Origin: Paenibacillus sp. FSL W8-0186
GTDB taxonomy: Bacteria > Bacillota > Bacilli > Paenibacillales > Paenibacillaceae
Length of the DNA stretch: 64,000 nt
Assembly: GCF_037969765.1 (NCBI RefSeq)
Contig: NZ_CP150207.1
Coordinates: 4,023,001-4,087,000, forward strand
Direction of reading: 5' to 3'
The first letter of the stretch is position 1. The number at the start of each line of letters is the position of its first letter. The translations under genes were made by a program, and so were the position numbers. The notes beneath the pieces were generated by a model. It was not told where the DNA came from. It saw only the letters and a program-made list of their open reading frames with translations, and did not search any database. Of this stretch, positions 53,314-61,892 are shown piece after piece.

Positions 53314-54156
53314 TCAACCCTTGACCGAACCGGCGACCATGCCCTTGATGATCTGCTTGGAGAACGCGAAATATAGAGCCATAGCAGGAAAAATAGCGAT
53401 CAGCATCGAGGCCATCATTTTCGGATAATCGGTAACGAACTGTCCTTTGAACAGCGTGATGCCGACCGGCACGGTCATCAGGGTCTCCTTGCTGATCAGG
53501 ATCAGCGCAAACGTAAATTCATTCCATACGATAAAAAATTGAATGATGCCGACGGTAACGAGGATCGGCTGGCACATCGGAAGCACGATGCTGAACAGAG
53601 TGCGATGGAAGCTGCAGCCATCAATGTTGGCGGCTTCCTCCACTTCAATAGGAATGCTTCGCACATAGCTCTCTACCAGGAAAATCGCAATCGGCAAACC
53701 GAAGGCCGCATACGGCAAAATCAGCGTGTACCATTGATCGCCCATCCCGCTTTTCGTAAACAGCACGTACATCGGGACCATTAGGGCATGAATCGGAACA
53801 AGCATCCCGAGCAGGTAGTAGTTGTAAAGCGCATTTTTCCCTTTAAACCGGAAGCGGGAAAGAAAGTATCCGATAATAAAGCCAAGAATCAGGATGATCG
53901 CCAGCGACAGCACGCTGTTCCGGATGGTGTTGCCCATCCACAGCAGGATTTTACTTTTGGTCAGAATCGCCATGTACTGCTGAAAGTTCGGGCTGTGCGG
54001 CAACGAAATAGGGTTGGCGTAAAACTCGGCCTTCCCTTTAAGCGAAGAATAGAATAGCCATATCGCCGGAAATATGCAGGTAATGGAGAAAACGGCCAAA
54101 ACCAGATTAGGAACCAGCCCGGACAAAAAACGGCGTTTACTGCTCTCCCCCATCAC
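53314..54156 (-). CDS. CUT1 ABC permease (MalG type)
   Basis: A 280-residue permease with six helices, the EAA loop EAANIDGCSFHRTLFSIVLP near 178 and the end GMVAGSVKG. Its start abuts the stop of the MalF-type gene (54157), so translation is coupled. Part of the mannoside importer by position next to the beta-mannosidase. Confidence 0.93.
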   Translation of the reverse strand: MMGESSKRRFLSGLVPNLVLAVFSITCIFPAIWLFYSSLKGKAEFYANPISLPHSPNFQQYMAILTKSKILLWMGNTIRNSVLSLAIILILGFIIGYFLSRFRFKGKNALYNYYLLGMLVPIHALMVPMYVLFTKSGMGDQWYTLILPYAAFGLPIAIFLVESYVRSIPIEVEEAANIDGCSFHRTLFSIVLPMCQPILVTVGIIQFFIVWNEFTFALILISKETLMTVPVGITLFKGQFVTDYPKMMASMLIAIFPAMALYFAFSKQIIKGMVAGSVKG

Positions 54157-55050
54157 TCACACCTCCTTGTCCTTCGTAAAGCTCAGCAGCAGCCATCTCG
54201 TTCCGGCGATAAATATCAAGCTTAGAATCAGGATGCCGATCGACATCGCGCTGCCGTAACCCATCTTATAGCTAAGGAAGGACGTCTTATATGCGTTTAG
54301 CGCCATCACGTTGCTTGAGGTTCCCGGCCCTCCGCCGGTCATGACATAGATGTGGTCGAAGACCTTCATCGTCCCTGCGATACAGAGCGTCACGCAGACG
54401 ATCAGCGTATTCTTTACGAGCGGAAGCGTGATATGGATCGCCTTTTTCCAGCCGTTCGCCCCGTCGATCTCCGCCATTTCCAGCACCTGCGGGTCAATGG
54501 AAGCTAGAGCGGAAAGGATGATGATCATGTAATATCCGATATATTGCCAAATCAGGGGGATCGCAACCAGTGTCAGCGCAAGACTTTCGTTGTTCAGCCA
54601 GGGCTGAATCCATTCCGCTTTTCCGATTTGCTTGAGAAAAATATTGATCAGACCGTAGTTGTAGTCATACAGCATCGTCCAAATAAAGCCGATCACGACC
54701 GCCGATAATACCGACGGAAAGTAAGACATCGTTCTATGAAAAGCCTTGAATCTTACGCCTCTTGTATTCAGCAGTATGGCGAACAAGAAGGCGAAGCCGA
54801 TTTGTCCGACAATGCACAGCACCGTAAGATAAATGTTGTTGACAAAAGATTGGATGAAAATGTCGTCCTTAGCCAGTGCTATAAAATTATCCAAACCGAT
54901 GTAATTCATCTTCGTCCCGCCCGACCAGTCAAAGAACCCGTAATAAAAGGCCAGGACGATCGGAACAAATACGATAAAGGTGTACAGGATAAAGCCCGGC
55001 AGCATGTACAATATGAAAGCCTTTCTTGACGGGCGAATTGCCTGGTTCAT
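54157..55050 (-). CDS. CUT1 ABC permease (MalF type)
   Basis: A 297-residue permease with six helices and an EAA-type loop MAEIDGANGWKKAIHITLP near 205. The start is taken at ATG 55050, with AAGGAGG ten bases upstream; the longer frame from 55086 covers the ribosome site. It follows the binding-protein gene after a gap with a hairpin. Confidence 0.92.
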   Translation of the reverse strand: MNQAIRPSRKAFILYMLPGFILYTFIVFVPIVLAFYYGFFDWSGGTKMNYIGLDNFIALAKDDIFIQSFVNNIYLTVLCIVGQIGFAFLFAILLNTRGVRFKAFHRTMSYFPSVLSAVVIGFIWTMLYDYNYGLINIFLKQIGKAEWIQPWLNNESLALTLVAIPLIWQYIGYYMIIILSALASIDPQVLEMAEIDGANGWKKAIHITLPLVKNTLIVCVTLCIAGTMKVFDHIYVMTGGGPGTSSNVMALNAYKTSFLSYKMGYGSAMSIGILILSLIFIAGTRWLLLSFTKDKEV

Positions 55051-55084
55051 GTAGCTGCTTCCTCCTTCATTAGCGCATGGATGC

Positions 55085-55118
55085 AAGCTGCCGGCACGCT
55101 AGTGGGCGCCAGCAGCTT
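55085..55118 (-). promoter_or_regulatory. Intercistronic hairpin between binding protein and permease
   Basis: aagctgccggc (55085-55095) pairs with gccagcagctt (55108-55118), one G-T wobble in 11 bp, 16 bases after the binding-protein stop. No T-run follows on the minus strand; probably an mRNA stabiliser for the upstream cistron. Confidence 0.55.
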
Positions 55119-55133
55119 GAACCATCGCGGCGG

Positions 55134-56498
55134 TTACAGGCTGTCCTGCCCGGACTGAAGCTGCGCGGCCAGCTCCTGGCCTGTTTTCGTACCGTTCAGC
55201 ACTTCCTGAAGCCCCGTATTCATGCTTTCGATAATCGAGCCTTCCATCAGCATGTCGTAGATCGGAGTAAACGTCAGGGAGCCGGTCAATGCGGCAAAAT
55301 CCTGCGTCAACTGCGGGAACTGCGTCAAATCGGTGCCTTCAATCAAGCTTGGGCCGGTCATGCCGTATTTTTCGGCATAAACTCTGGAAAAGTCATAACC
55401 CGCCGTGCTGAACAGGAAATCCATAGCTGCATCAAGCTTCGCGCCTTCCAGATTTTTGTTGAGCGCCACATACCAGCCGGCTCCGCCGGAGATCGTATTG
55501 TTATCGCCCTTTCCACCATCCACTGGCGGGAGGATCGCAACCTTGGTCTGGCCTAACACTTCCTCCGAGGCATTGGACAGCAGGTAGCTAAGCGCCCAAT
55601 GGCCGTCAATGGTAGCCGCCGCCTTGCCCTGTGCGTAATATTCCTCAGCCTGTGCATTCGAGATGATATTGAAATCAGGGTTAAACACTTTGTTGGCGGC
55701 AATGCTCTGCATCTGATCGAGTGCGCTTACAAACTCAGGGTCGGTAAATTTCGCGCTGCCGTCACGGGCTATAATCGAATTTGTCCAATCGGTGCCTGTG
55801 AAACGGTCGCCCATGGTCGATAGGATGCTGGATTCGGCCGGCCATTTGTCCTTATTGCCCAGTGCGATAGCGGAGATTCCCTTTTCATTAAATTTCTCAG
55901 CGGCCTTATAAATGTCTTCCCAATTGTCCGGAAAACGGTCATACCCGATTTCTTTCCACATTTGTTCGTTATAAAAAACAACCGAGGTGATCGAGAGCTG
56001 ATTCGGAATCCCGTAAATGTTGCCGTCCCGCGTAGCCGCATCAAACACGCCTTTGCGGAACTGATCCTTGTGCTCATATTGGTCCAAATAGTCGTTGATC
56101 GGCATCAGCAAGTCATTGTTTGCAAAGTTGCTCACCCAAGAACCTTTTAAGAAGAAGATGTCCGGGATTTCGTTAACGGCGGCCTGTGCCTGGATTTTTG
56201 TCGAATAATCCGCCTGCGACATGACCGACTGAACCAAATTGACATTCGGATTGTTCGCTTCCCACTCTTCAACAAGTGTCATGTAGCTGTCCATTTCTGC
56301 GCTTGTGGGACGTTCCTCCTCCAAATAATAGTGCGAGAAGGTCAATTGAATCTGTTCTCCTTTGGCTCCGCCCGCACCGGAATTTCCGGGGTTCGCGCTG
56401 CCATTGCCGCTTCCATTGCTACCGCTGCCACAGGCAGAAAGGATTAGCGAGAGAGCTGCCAGAAATGAGATGATTTGAATGATCTTTTTCTTTTTCAT
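55134..56498 (-). CDS. ABC sugar-binding lipoprotein (family 1 SBP)
   Basis: A 454-residue binding lipoprotein with lipobox LSAC (Cys23) and a Gly/Ser/Asn-rich tether (25-45). It has a MalE-like fold with FFLKGSWVSNFANN and SGGAGWYVALNKNLEGAK. GGAGGGGCAAC precedes ATG. It is the first gene of the mannoside operon and divergent from a YesM/YesN pair, which likely senses its ligand. A cre-like site and a TATAGT -10 lie upstream. Confidence 0.93.
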   Translation of the reverse strand: MKKKKIIQIISFLAALSLILSACGSGSNGSGNGSANPGNSGAGGAKGEQIQLTFSHYYLEEERPTSAEMDSYMTLVEEWEANNPNVNLVQSVMSQADYSTKIQAQAAVNEIPDIFFLKGSWVSNFANNDLLMPINDYLDQYEHKDQFRKGVFDAATRDGNIYGIPNQLSITSVVFYNEQMWKEIGYDRFPDNWEDIYKAAEKFNEKGISAIALGNKDKWPAESSILSTMGDRFTGTDWTNSIIARDGSAKFTDPEFVSALDQMQSIAANKVFNPDFNIISNAQAEEYYAQGKAAATIDGHWALSYLLSNASEEVLGQTKVAILPPVDGGKGDNNTISGGAGWYVALNKNLEGAKLDAAMDFLFSTAGYDFSRVYAEKYGMTGPSLIEGTDLTQFPQLTQDFAALTGSLTFTPIYDMLMEGSIIESMNTGLQEVLNGTKTGQELAAQLQSGQDSL

Positions 56499-56536
56499 GT
56501 TGCCCCTCCAAAATGTATATTTGATTTCATAACCTA

Positions 56537-56542
56537 ACTATA
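56537..56542 (-). promoter_or_regulatory. Candidate -10 of mannoside importer operon
   Basis: TATAGT on the minus strand about 40 bp before the binding-protein start, one base from consensus. No good -35 is visible, compatible with activation by the divergent YesN-type regulator. Confidence 0.4.
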
Positions 56543-56561
56543 GAAGACGTGAGATTCATTT

Positions 56562-56575
56562 TGTATCCGCTTTCT
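56562..56575 (+). promoter_or_regulatory. Candidate cre (CcpA) site
   Basis: TGTATCCGCTTTCT agrees with TGWAANCGNTNWCA at 12 of 14 positions, just upstream of the -10 at 56537, overlapping the expected -35. Confidence 0.4.
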
Positions 56576-56710
56576 TGTCTTCATTATCCTCGTATTTTGT
56601 CATAATCAAAAGAAAAATCGGATCAACCTCTGCCCTTGAGGCAAATGATATCCTTAAAATTTGATATTTATCGTAAAAAATGACCATCTCATTAAATTAG
56701 CATAGGACAA

Positions 56711-56739
56711 TTGACACTTGTCCGGCGCAATGACAGAAT
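56711..56739 (+). promoter_or_regulatory. Promoter of YesM/YesN genes
   Basis: TTGACA (56711-56716), 17-bp spacer, CAGAAT (56734-56739), about 35 bp before the kinase start. Confidence 0.55.
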
Positions 56740-56773
56740 AAATTCATAACATCAAGGGGGGAGTGTGCGCCCT

Positions 56774-58561
56774 GTGACCATGCGTAAAAAGCTTATGCTA
56801 TTCTTCATCTGCCTCGTCATGATCCCGATTCTTACGATTTATTCCGTAGCCATCAACATCTTTTATGAGAGCACCAAAAAAGATTTGCAAGCGCTTTTTT
56901 CGAACCATATCCATGGAATCGGCAAAAGCGCGGATCAATTTTTTACCGATGCGCTGGATCTTACGACCTATCCATTAATGGAAACGAATCTAAAAGCTTT
57001 CTTAAGCAAGCCGAAGGATGATGAGAACTATTTCGCGCTGACCAGCAACGCCAATAGCATCCTGCTCTCTATGCCCTACGGTTTCTCCAACGGCATTCGC
57101 GGCATTTCTCTCCTTTCGCGGGATCAAGCCTCTATTAATGTAGGCATTTCGTTAAAAATATCGAAGGAGGATCTGGAGGCTGCTCGAGCCGGGGCATCGA
57201 GACCCTATTGGGATTATCGCGACGTTTCCAGCCTGCAGGATACGCCAAAGGAAACATACAGCCATATTACTCTAACCCGATTGCTGAGGAATCCGAGCAA
57301 TTTGTCCGAGGAGCTCGGCTTTATCAAGATCGCCATGAGCCGGAAGCAGCTTATCGATACCCTGATGTCGGACCGGATCAACCACGAGGTCTCCTATTTT
57401 ATCATTGATGAAAATAACAAGCTCCTTGTAGATACGAGCTCCGGTCAAAGCTACGCCAACCTGAAGGGGGACATTTCCTATCCGCATCTTCTCCAGTTGG
57501 CTTCCAGCTCGGCTAATACGCAGATCAACGGGCAATATTTCATTTCCGCCCATAAAATAGAACGAACTCCATTCGTTTTATACAGCATTGTAAAACCGAA
57601 TATTCTAACTATTATTAAGGAAACGCTTCTTAAGGGCTTGTCGCTGACCGTCGTGCTGGTGCTCCTGTTTACGCTGCTATTGTCCTTCACTTTTTCCCAG
57701 ATTATCACGGCCCCGCTCGTCAAGCTGGGCAAGCGCATGAAGTCGATCTCCAACGAGGATTTCTCCGTGCGCATCGACGTTAAGAGAAATGATGAAATCG
57801 CGGTGCTGGCCAACAATTTCAACCGTATGGCGCAGCGGCTGGACTTTCTGTATAAGGAAGTCTACATGGGGAATTTGAAATTACAGCAAGCGCAGCTAAG
57901 CGCCCTGCAAACACAGATCAACCCCCATTTTTTATATAACACGCTGGACACGATCTACTGGATGTCGGAGATGGGCGACACCAAAAATGTCAGCTCCATG
58001 GTTTCAAATATGTCGAAAATGATGCGCATGACACTCTCCCCCAACAATAGTGACATGGTGACGCTGTCGGAAGAGCTGGAGCATCTAAGCTGCTACATCC
58101 ATATCCAACGAATCCGCTACGGCGACCAGTTCGTGTTCGACATCGATTGTCCGGAGCATTTGAAGTCCTATTACGTTCTGCGCCTTCTGCTGCAGCCGCT
58201 GGTCGAAAACGCACTGCTTCACGGGCTGAAGAACAGCACCCATGGCATCGTAAAGGTGCGAATTTACGAAAACGAAAATACGCTCGTTTACGAGGTGATG
58301 AATAATGGCACACCGGTGGACGTTACTGAAATTAACCGCCTGCTGGAGGTAGAGGGCAGCGGCATGCGGGGCTTTGCTTTACGGAACATTAAGGAGCGGA
58401 TCGCTCTGAAAAATGGAAAGGGCTTTCATCTAGGTTGTTTTTTGCGTGACGGATTCAGCGTCTTCCAAATTACGCAAAAGCTGAGGGTTGAAGAGGCCGA
58501 TGCCCGGGAAATTACGCTGGCAGACTACAACAGTGAACAAACAAAGGGGCTGAAGAGATGA
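56774..58561 (+). CDS. YesM-type sensor histidine kinase
   Basis: A 595-residue membrane kinase: first helix (about 5-28), Cache-like extracellular sensor (30-280), second helix (about 283-305), HAMP with LVKLGKRMKSISNEDFSVRID, phosphoacceptor His385 in QINPHFLYN, and C-terminal ATPase (LLLQPLVENALLHGLKN, GFALRNIKERIAL). GTG at 56774 is chosen because GGGGGGAG lies ten bases before it; an earlier GTG at 56765 is one base from that box and the ATG at 56780 is a further option. Divergent from the mannoside importer; its response regulator overlaps its stop. Confidence 0.93.
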   Translation: MTMRKKLMLFFICLVMIPILTIYSVAINIFYESTKKDLQALFSNHIHGIGKSADQFFTDALDLTTYPLMETNLKAFLSKPKDDENYFALTSNANSILLSMPYGFSNGIRGISLLSRDQASINVGISLKISKEDLEAARAGASRPYWDYRDVSSLQDTPKETYSHITLTRLLRNPSNLSEELGFIKIAMSRKQLIDTLMSDRINHEVSYFIIDENNKLLVDTSSGQSYANLKGDISYPHLLQLASSSANTQINGQYFISAHKIERTPFVLYSIVKPNILTIIKETLLKGLSLTVVLVLLFTLLLSFTFSQIITAPLVKLGKRMKSISNEDFSVRIDVKRNDEIAVLANNFNRMAQRLDFLYKEVYMGNLKLQQAQLSALQTQINPHFLYNTLDTIYWMSEMGDTKNVSSMVSNMSKMMRMTLSPNNSDMVTLSEELEHLSCYIHIQRIRYGDQFVFDIDCPEHLKSYYVLRLLLQPLVENALLHGLKNSTHGIVKVRIYENENTLVYEVMNNGTPVDVTEINRLLEVEGSGMRGFALRNIKERIALKNGKGFHLGCFLRDGFSVFQITQKLRVEEADAREITLADYNSEQTKGLKR

Positions 58562-60078
58562 TAAAAATCCTGCTCGTTGACGACGAAGCATTTATCCGTC
58601 AGGGAATTCGCTATACGATTCCGTGGGAAAAGCATGGGATGGAAATTGTCGGAGAGGCAGCTAACGGAGAAGATGGCCTGAAGCTGGCCATTCAGCTCTC
58701 CCCTGATATCGTTTTTGCAGACATCCAGATGCCAATCATGAGCGGAATTGAGCTGGCGAGAAAATTAAATGAATATTTGCCGCGTACGAAGGTGATTATC
58801 CTCTCCGCATATGGCAATACCGAAAACTTTACCCGTGCGATTGAAGTAAAGGTAAGCTCCTTCGTCCTGAAAAATGCCGATTCCGGCAAAATACTGGAGG
58901 CGGCCCTCCGGGCAAAGGACGCTATTGCGGAAGAAAATGCCGCCTTTGGGCGCCAGGCGCTGATGCAGACGATCTATAAGGAAAACCAGCATTTGATTAA
59001 ATCCGCCTTGTTTGCGAAATTTTTAAAAAACGAAATCCCGTTGATCACGTTTCAGAAGAAGGCGGAAAAACTGGATATGCCGCTGCCGGGCCCCTGCTAT
59101 TCAGTACTGCTCTCCCGCTGTGTTGCGCATGACGACTGGCTGGTGTACAACCATTTTGCGCAGGCTTTTCAGGAGTTCGAGCCCTTCGTATTCTTCATGG
59201 ATGACGGCAAGCTCGTAACGGTATTGAATGTCGGTGCGCAAGGTGTTTCAGAGGAGGTTATGGACAAGACGCTGGCCAATCTCAAGCCTTATATTTTCGG
59301 CAACAGTATGGTGTTAATGAACCGGATCGAGTCGCTGGAGAAGCTCTCCTGCGCTTATGCGCTGCTGGATGGTGCGCTGGATGCCTGCTTCTGGAACACG
59401 GAGCGGGAATATACGGAGGTTGCGCCAACAGATATGTTTTCTAGCGTGGGACTCAGTGAAATACGGAATAGCGAGAGCAAGGTCATCTCCGCGGTCTTGT
59501 CCAAAAATGCTGCCCATATTGAAAGCGCTATCCAGGATTACGCTGAGTTTATGCGTCAAAATGCCGTCTCCCGGTCGCGCTTTCTGGAATCGGTGAACCG
59601 GATCATCGTGCTGATGGAGGCCGTGATGGAAAGGCACAACGATGCCCGCAAAACCGCAGAAATTGTTGCTGAAACGGAAACGCCCGAGGAAGTGATTGAG
59701 CTGTTGCTGAGCCTGGCCAAGCCAAACATGGAGACGGATTATAAAAATGTGCAGTTTGCGGCCGCACTGGATTATATCAGCCAAAATTATAACAAGGATC
59801 TCAAGCTGACCGATGTCGCCAAGGCCGTTTACATTTCCACCGGTTATTTGAGCAGAATCTTCAAAAGCGAAACCGGCTATTCCTTTAAAGAGTGGGTGAA
59901 TCGCATTCGCATCGAAAAAGCGAAGGAACTCATTCTAAACAGTGATTTGAAATACTATGAAATCGCCGAATTGGTAGGGTACAAGGATTACAAGTATTTC
60001 TCCGCCTATTTCAACAAATTATGCGGAGTCAGCGCGAAGGAATATAAAGTGCTGAACAGCCCGATGCTTCATCGTTAG
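58558..60078 (+). CDS. YesN-type response regulator (receiver + AraC HTH)
   Basis: A 506-residue regulator with a receiver (LLVDDE at 5-10, phosphoryl Asp55 in VFADIQMPI), a variable linker and a C-terminal AraC double helix-turn-helix (AKAVYISTGYLSRIFKSETG, AELVGYKDYKYFSAYFNKLCG). Its ATG overlaps the kinase stop as ATGA. With the kinase it should control the importer, beta-mannosidase, isomerase and dehydrogenase genes on the other strand. Confidence 0.95.
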   Translation: MIKILLVDDEAFIRQGIRYTIPWEKHGMEIVGEAANGEDGLKLAIQLSPDIVFADIQMPIMSGIELARKLNEYLPRTKVIILSAYGNTENFTRAIEVKVSSFVLKNADSGKILEAALRAKDAIAEENAAFGRQALMQTIYKENQHLIKSALFAKFLKNEIPLITFQKKAEKLDMPLPGPCYSVLLSRCVAHDDWLVYNHFAQAFQEFEPFVFFMDDGKLVTVLNVGAQGVSEEVMDKTLANLKPYIFGNSMVLMNRIESLEKLSCAYALLDGALDACFWNTEREYTEVAPTDMFSSVGLSEIRNSESKVISAVLSKNAAHIESAIQDYAEFMRQNAVSRSRFLESVNRIIVLMEAVMERHNDARKTAEIVAETETPEEVIELLLSLAKPNMETDYKNVQFAAALDYISQNYNKDLKLTDVAKAVYISTGYLSRIFKSETGYSFKEWVNRIRIEKAKELILNSDLKYYEIAELVGYKDYKYFSAYFNKLCGVSAKEYKVLNSPMLHR

Positions 60079-60095
60079 AATCATGTTCTTGAAAA

Positions 60096-60146
60096 AACAG
60101 GACTTCCCGCAGTCGTTTACGACAGATAGGAAGCCCTGTTTTTTTG
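60096..60146 (+). terminator. Terminator between convergent units
   Basis: aacagg.cttcc (60096-60107) pairs with ggaag.cctgtt (60129-60140) and is followed by tttttttg on the plus strand. It ends the YesM/YesN unit; the A-run on the other flank makes it usable for the convergent permease gene too. Confidence 0.75.
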
Positions 60147-60188
60147 ATTTGGGGATCAACAAATCCCTTTTGTTTCTTTCTTTGTCTG

Positions 60189-60995
60189 CTATTTCACCGA
60201 ACCAAGCATACCCTGCACGAATTGCTTCTGCAGCAGGAAGAAAATCAGCACCGTCGGCAGCGTCGTAATCACGATGGCCACCATAATAATTCCGTAGTCC
60301 GGATTATAGGAGGAGGCCAGCGACGATACGATCAGCGGCAGCGTCTTCTTATCCTGCGTCTGCAAAGCGATCAAAGGCCACAGGAAGCTGTTCCAGTAGT
60401 TCATGAACGTAATGATCGCTGCGGCCGCATAGGTCGGCTTCATCGTTGGAACGTAGACCTGGGCGAACAAGCGCCACTCGCCTAATCCGTCGACCCGCCC
60501 GGCCTGCAGCAGCTCCCGCGGAAACGACTTCGTATTCTGCATGAAGAAGAAGATCATAAATGCCGTCGTAATCGAAGGCAGGATGACCGCGGTCGGCGTA
60601 TTCAGCATGCCCATGTTGCTGAACATGCGGAACAGCGGAATCATGACAGCCGCGAACGGCATCATCATGGAGAGCATGAGCAGGCCGAACAGCCTGTCCT
60701 TGCCCTTGGAACGGTAAATTTCAAAGCCATACCCGGCCATGGAGCTCAAGACCAGCGTTCCAACCGTGCCGACGATCGCGATCAGCGCCGAGTTCCCGAA
60801 GGCAGCCCCGAGGTTGGTCATATCCAGCAGTTTGGTGATATTGCTCTGCAGCATCGTACCGAAGCTGAACTTGCCCTTCACGATATCCGAGGATGTGTTG
60901 GTCATGCCAATCAGCATCCAGACGAAGGGAAACAGAGAAACGACAGACGCGATAATCAGGAACAAATGAATACCCAGCGAGCTTAATTTTCTCAT
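60189..60995 (-). CDS. CUT1 ABC permease (MalG type)
   Basis: A 268-residue permease, somewhat short for the family, with six helices. The EAA region reads LLQAGRVDGLGEWRLFAQVYVP near 172, where the usual EAA becomes LQAGRVDG, as in LacG/AraQ-type subunits; the end is QFVQGMLGSVK. It overlaps the preceding permease gene by 4 bp. No glycosidase lies in the visible part of this operon, so the cargo is unknown. Confidence 0.92.
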   Translation of the reverse strand: MRKLSSLGIHLFLIIASVVSLFPFVWMLIGMTNTSSDIVKGKFSFGTMLQSNITKLLDMTNLGAAFGNSALIAIVGTVGTLVLSSMAGYGFEIYRSKGKDRLFGLLMLSMMMPFAAVMIPLFRMFSNMGMLNTPTAVILPSITTAFMIFFFMQNTKSFPRELLQAGRVDGLGEWRLFAQVYVPTMKPTYAAAAIITFMNYWNSFLWPLIALQTQDKKTLPLIVSSLASSYNPDYGIIMVAIVITTLPTVLIFFLLQKQFVQGMLGSVK

Positions 60996-61867
60996 TGTTT
61001 CTCACCTCCGACCTTGAGCTGAAGGAAGGCCAGCACCGCCACCATCACTACGATGGCATAGGACACTGTCGCCGCATAACCGAAGTTAGGCGTATAGACG
61101 AAGGACAGGTTATAGATATACTGAGAAATCGTCATCGTCGAGTTGCCCGGACCGCCGTTCGTAATGTTGACAACCTCATCAAACAACTGCAGGGTCCCGT
61201 TCGTCGAAATAATCGCCGTGAATAAGATGATCGGCTTTAGCATCGGAACGGTAATGCTGAAAAATTGCCGTGTCTTCGACGCGCCATCAATCGAAGCCGC
61301 CTCATAGACGCTTGGATCAATATTCTGCATCGCCGACAGATAGAAAATCATATTGTAACCGGTCCAGCGCCAGGTAATCGCCGCAATGATGACGACCTTC
61401 GCCCATACAGGATCCATGAGCCAGGCAACCGGCTCTTGGATCAGGTGGATGGACATCAGCATCTTGTTCAGAATGCCGTCGACGGCAAAAATACTCTTGA
61501 ACAGCACCGCATAAGATACGAGCGATGTTACGCAGGGCAGAAATATGGCCGTACGATAAAACCCTTTGAAGCGGAGCTTCGGCATGTTCAGAAAATAAGC
61601 GATCACCAGCCCGAGCATCAGCATGATCGGTACCTGGACAATCAGGTATAACAGCGTATTAAGGACCGCTTGCTTGAACATCGGATCTGAGAACAAGCGC
61701 CCATAATTGGCTAGTCCTACATATTGATACACCGTTCCTTTGCCGGACTGAAACGACAAGAGCAAGGATTGCAGCATGGGATAGAAGCTGAACAAAAGAA
61801 TAAGCGCTGAAGGCAACAGCACGAACTGCCATCCCATCAAAGAAGATTTATTCCATTTACTGCCCAT
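60992..61867 (-). CDS. CUT1 ABC permease (MalF type)
   Basis: A 291-residue permease with six helices and the EAA loop EAASIDGASKTRQFFSITVP near 185. It follows the binding-protein gene by 25 bp without an intercistronic hairpin, unlike three other importers in the window. Confidence 0.93.
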   Translation of the reverse strand: MGSKWNKSSLMGWQFVLLPSALILLFSFYPMLQSLLLSFQSGKGTVYQYVGLANYGRLFSDPMFKQAVLNTLLYLIVQVPIMLMLGLVIAYFLNMPKLRFKGFYRTAIFLPCVTSLVSYAVLFKSIFAVDGILNKMLMSIHLIQEPVAWLMDPVWAKVVIIAAITWRWTGYNMIFYLSAMQNIDPSVYEAASIDGASKTRQFFSITVPMLKPIILFTAIISTNGTLQLFDEVVNITNGGPGNSTMTISQYIYNLSFVYTPNFGYAATVSYAIVVMVAVLAFLQLKVGGEKQ

Positions 61868-61892
61868 AGGTTACCACCCGCTAACTTAGTAT

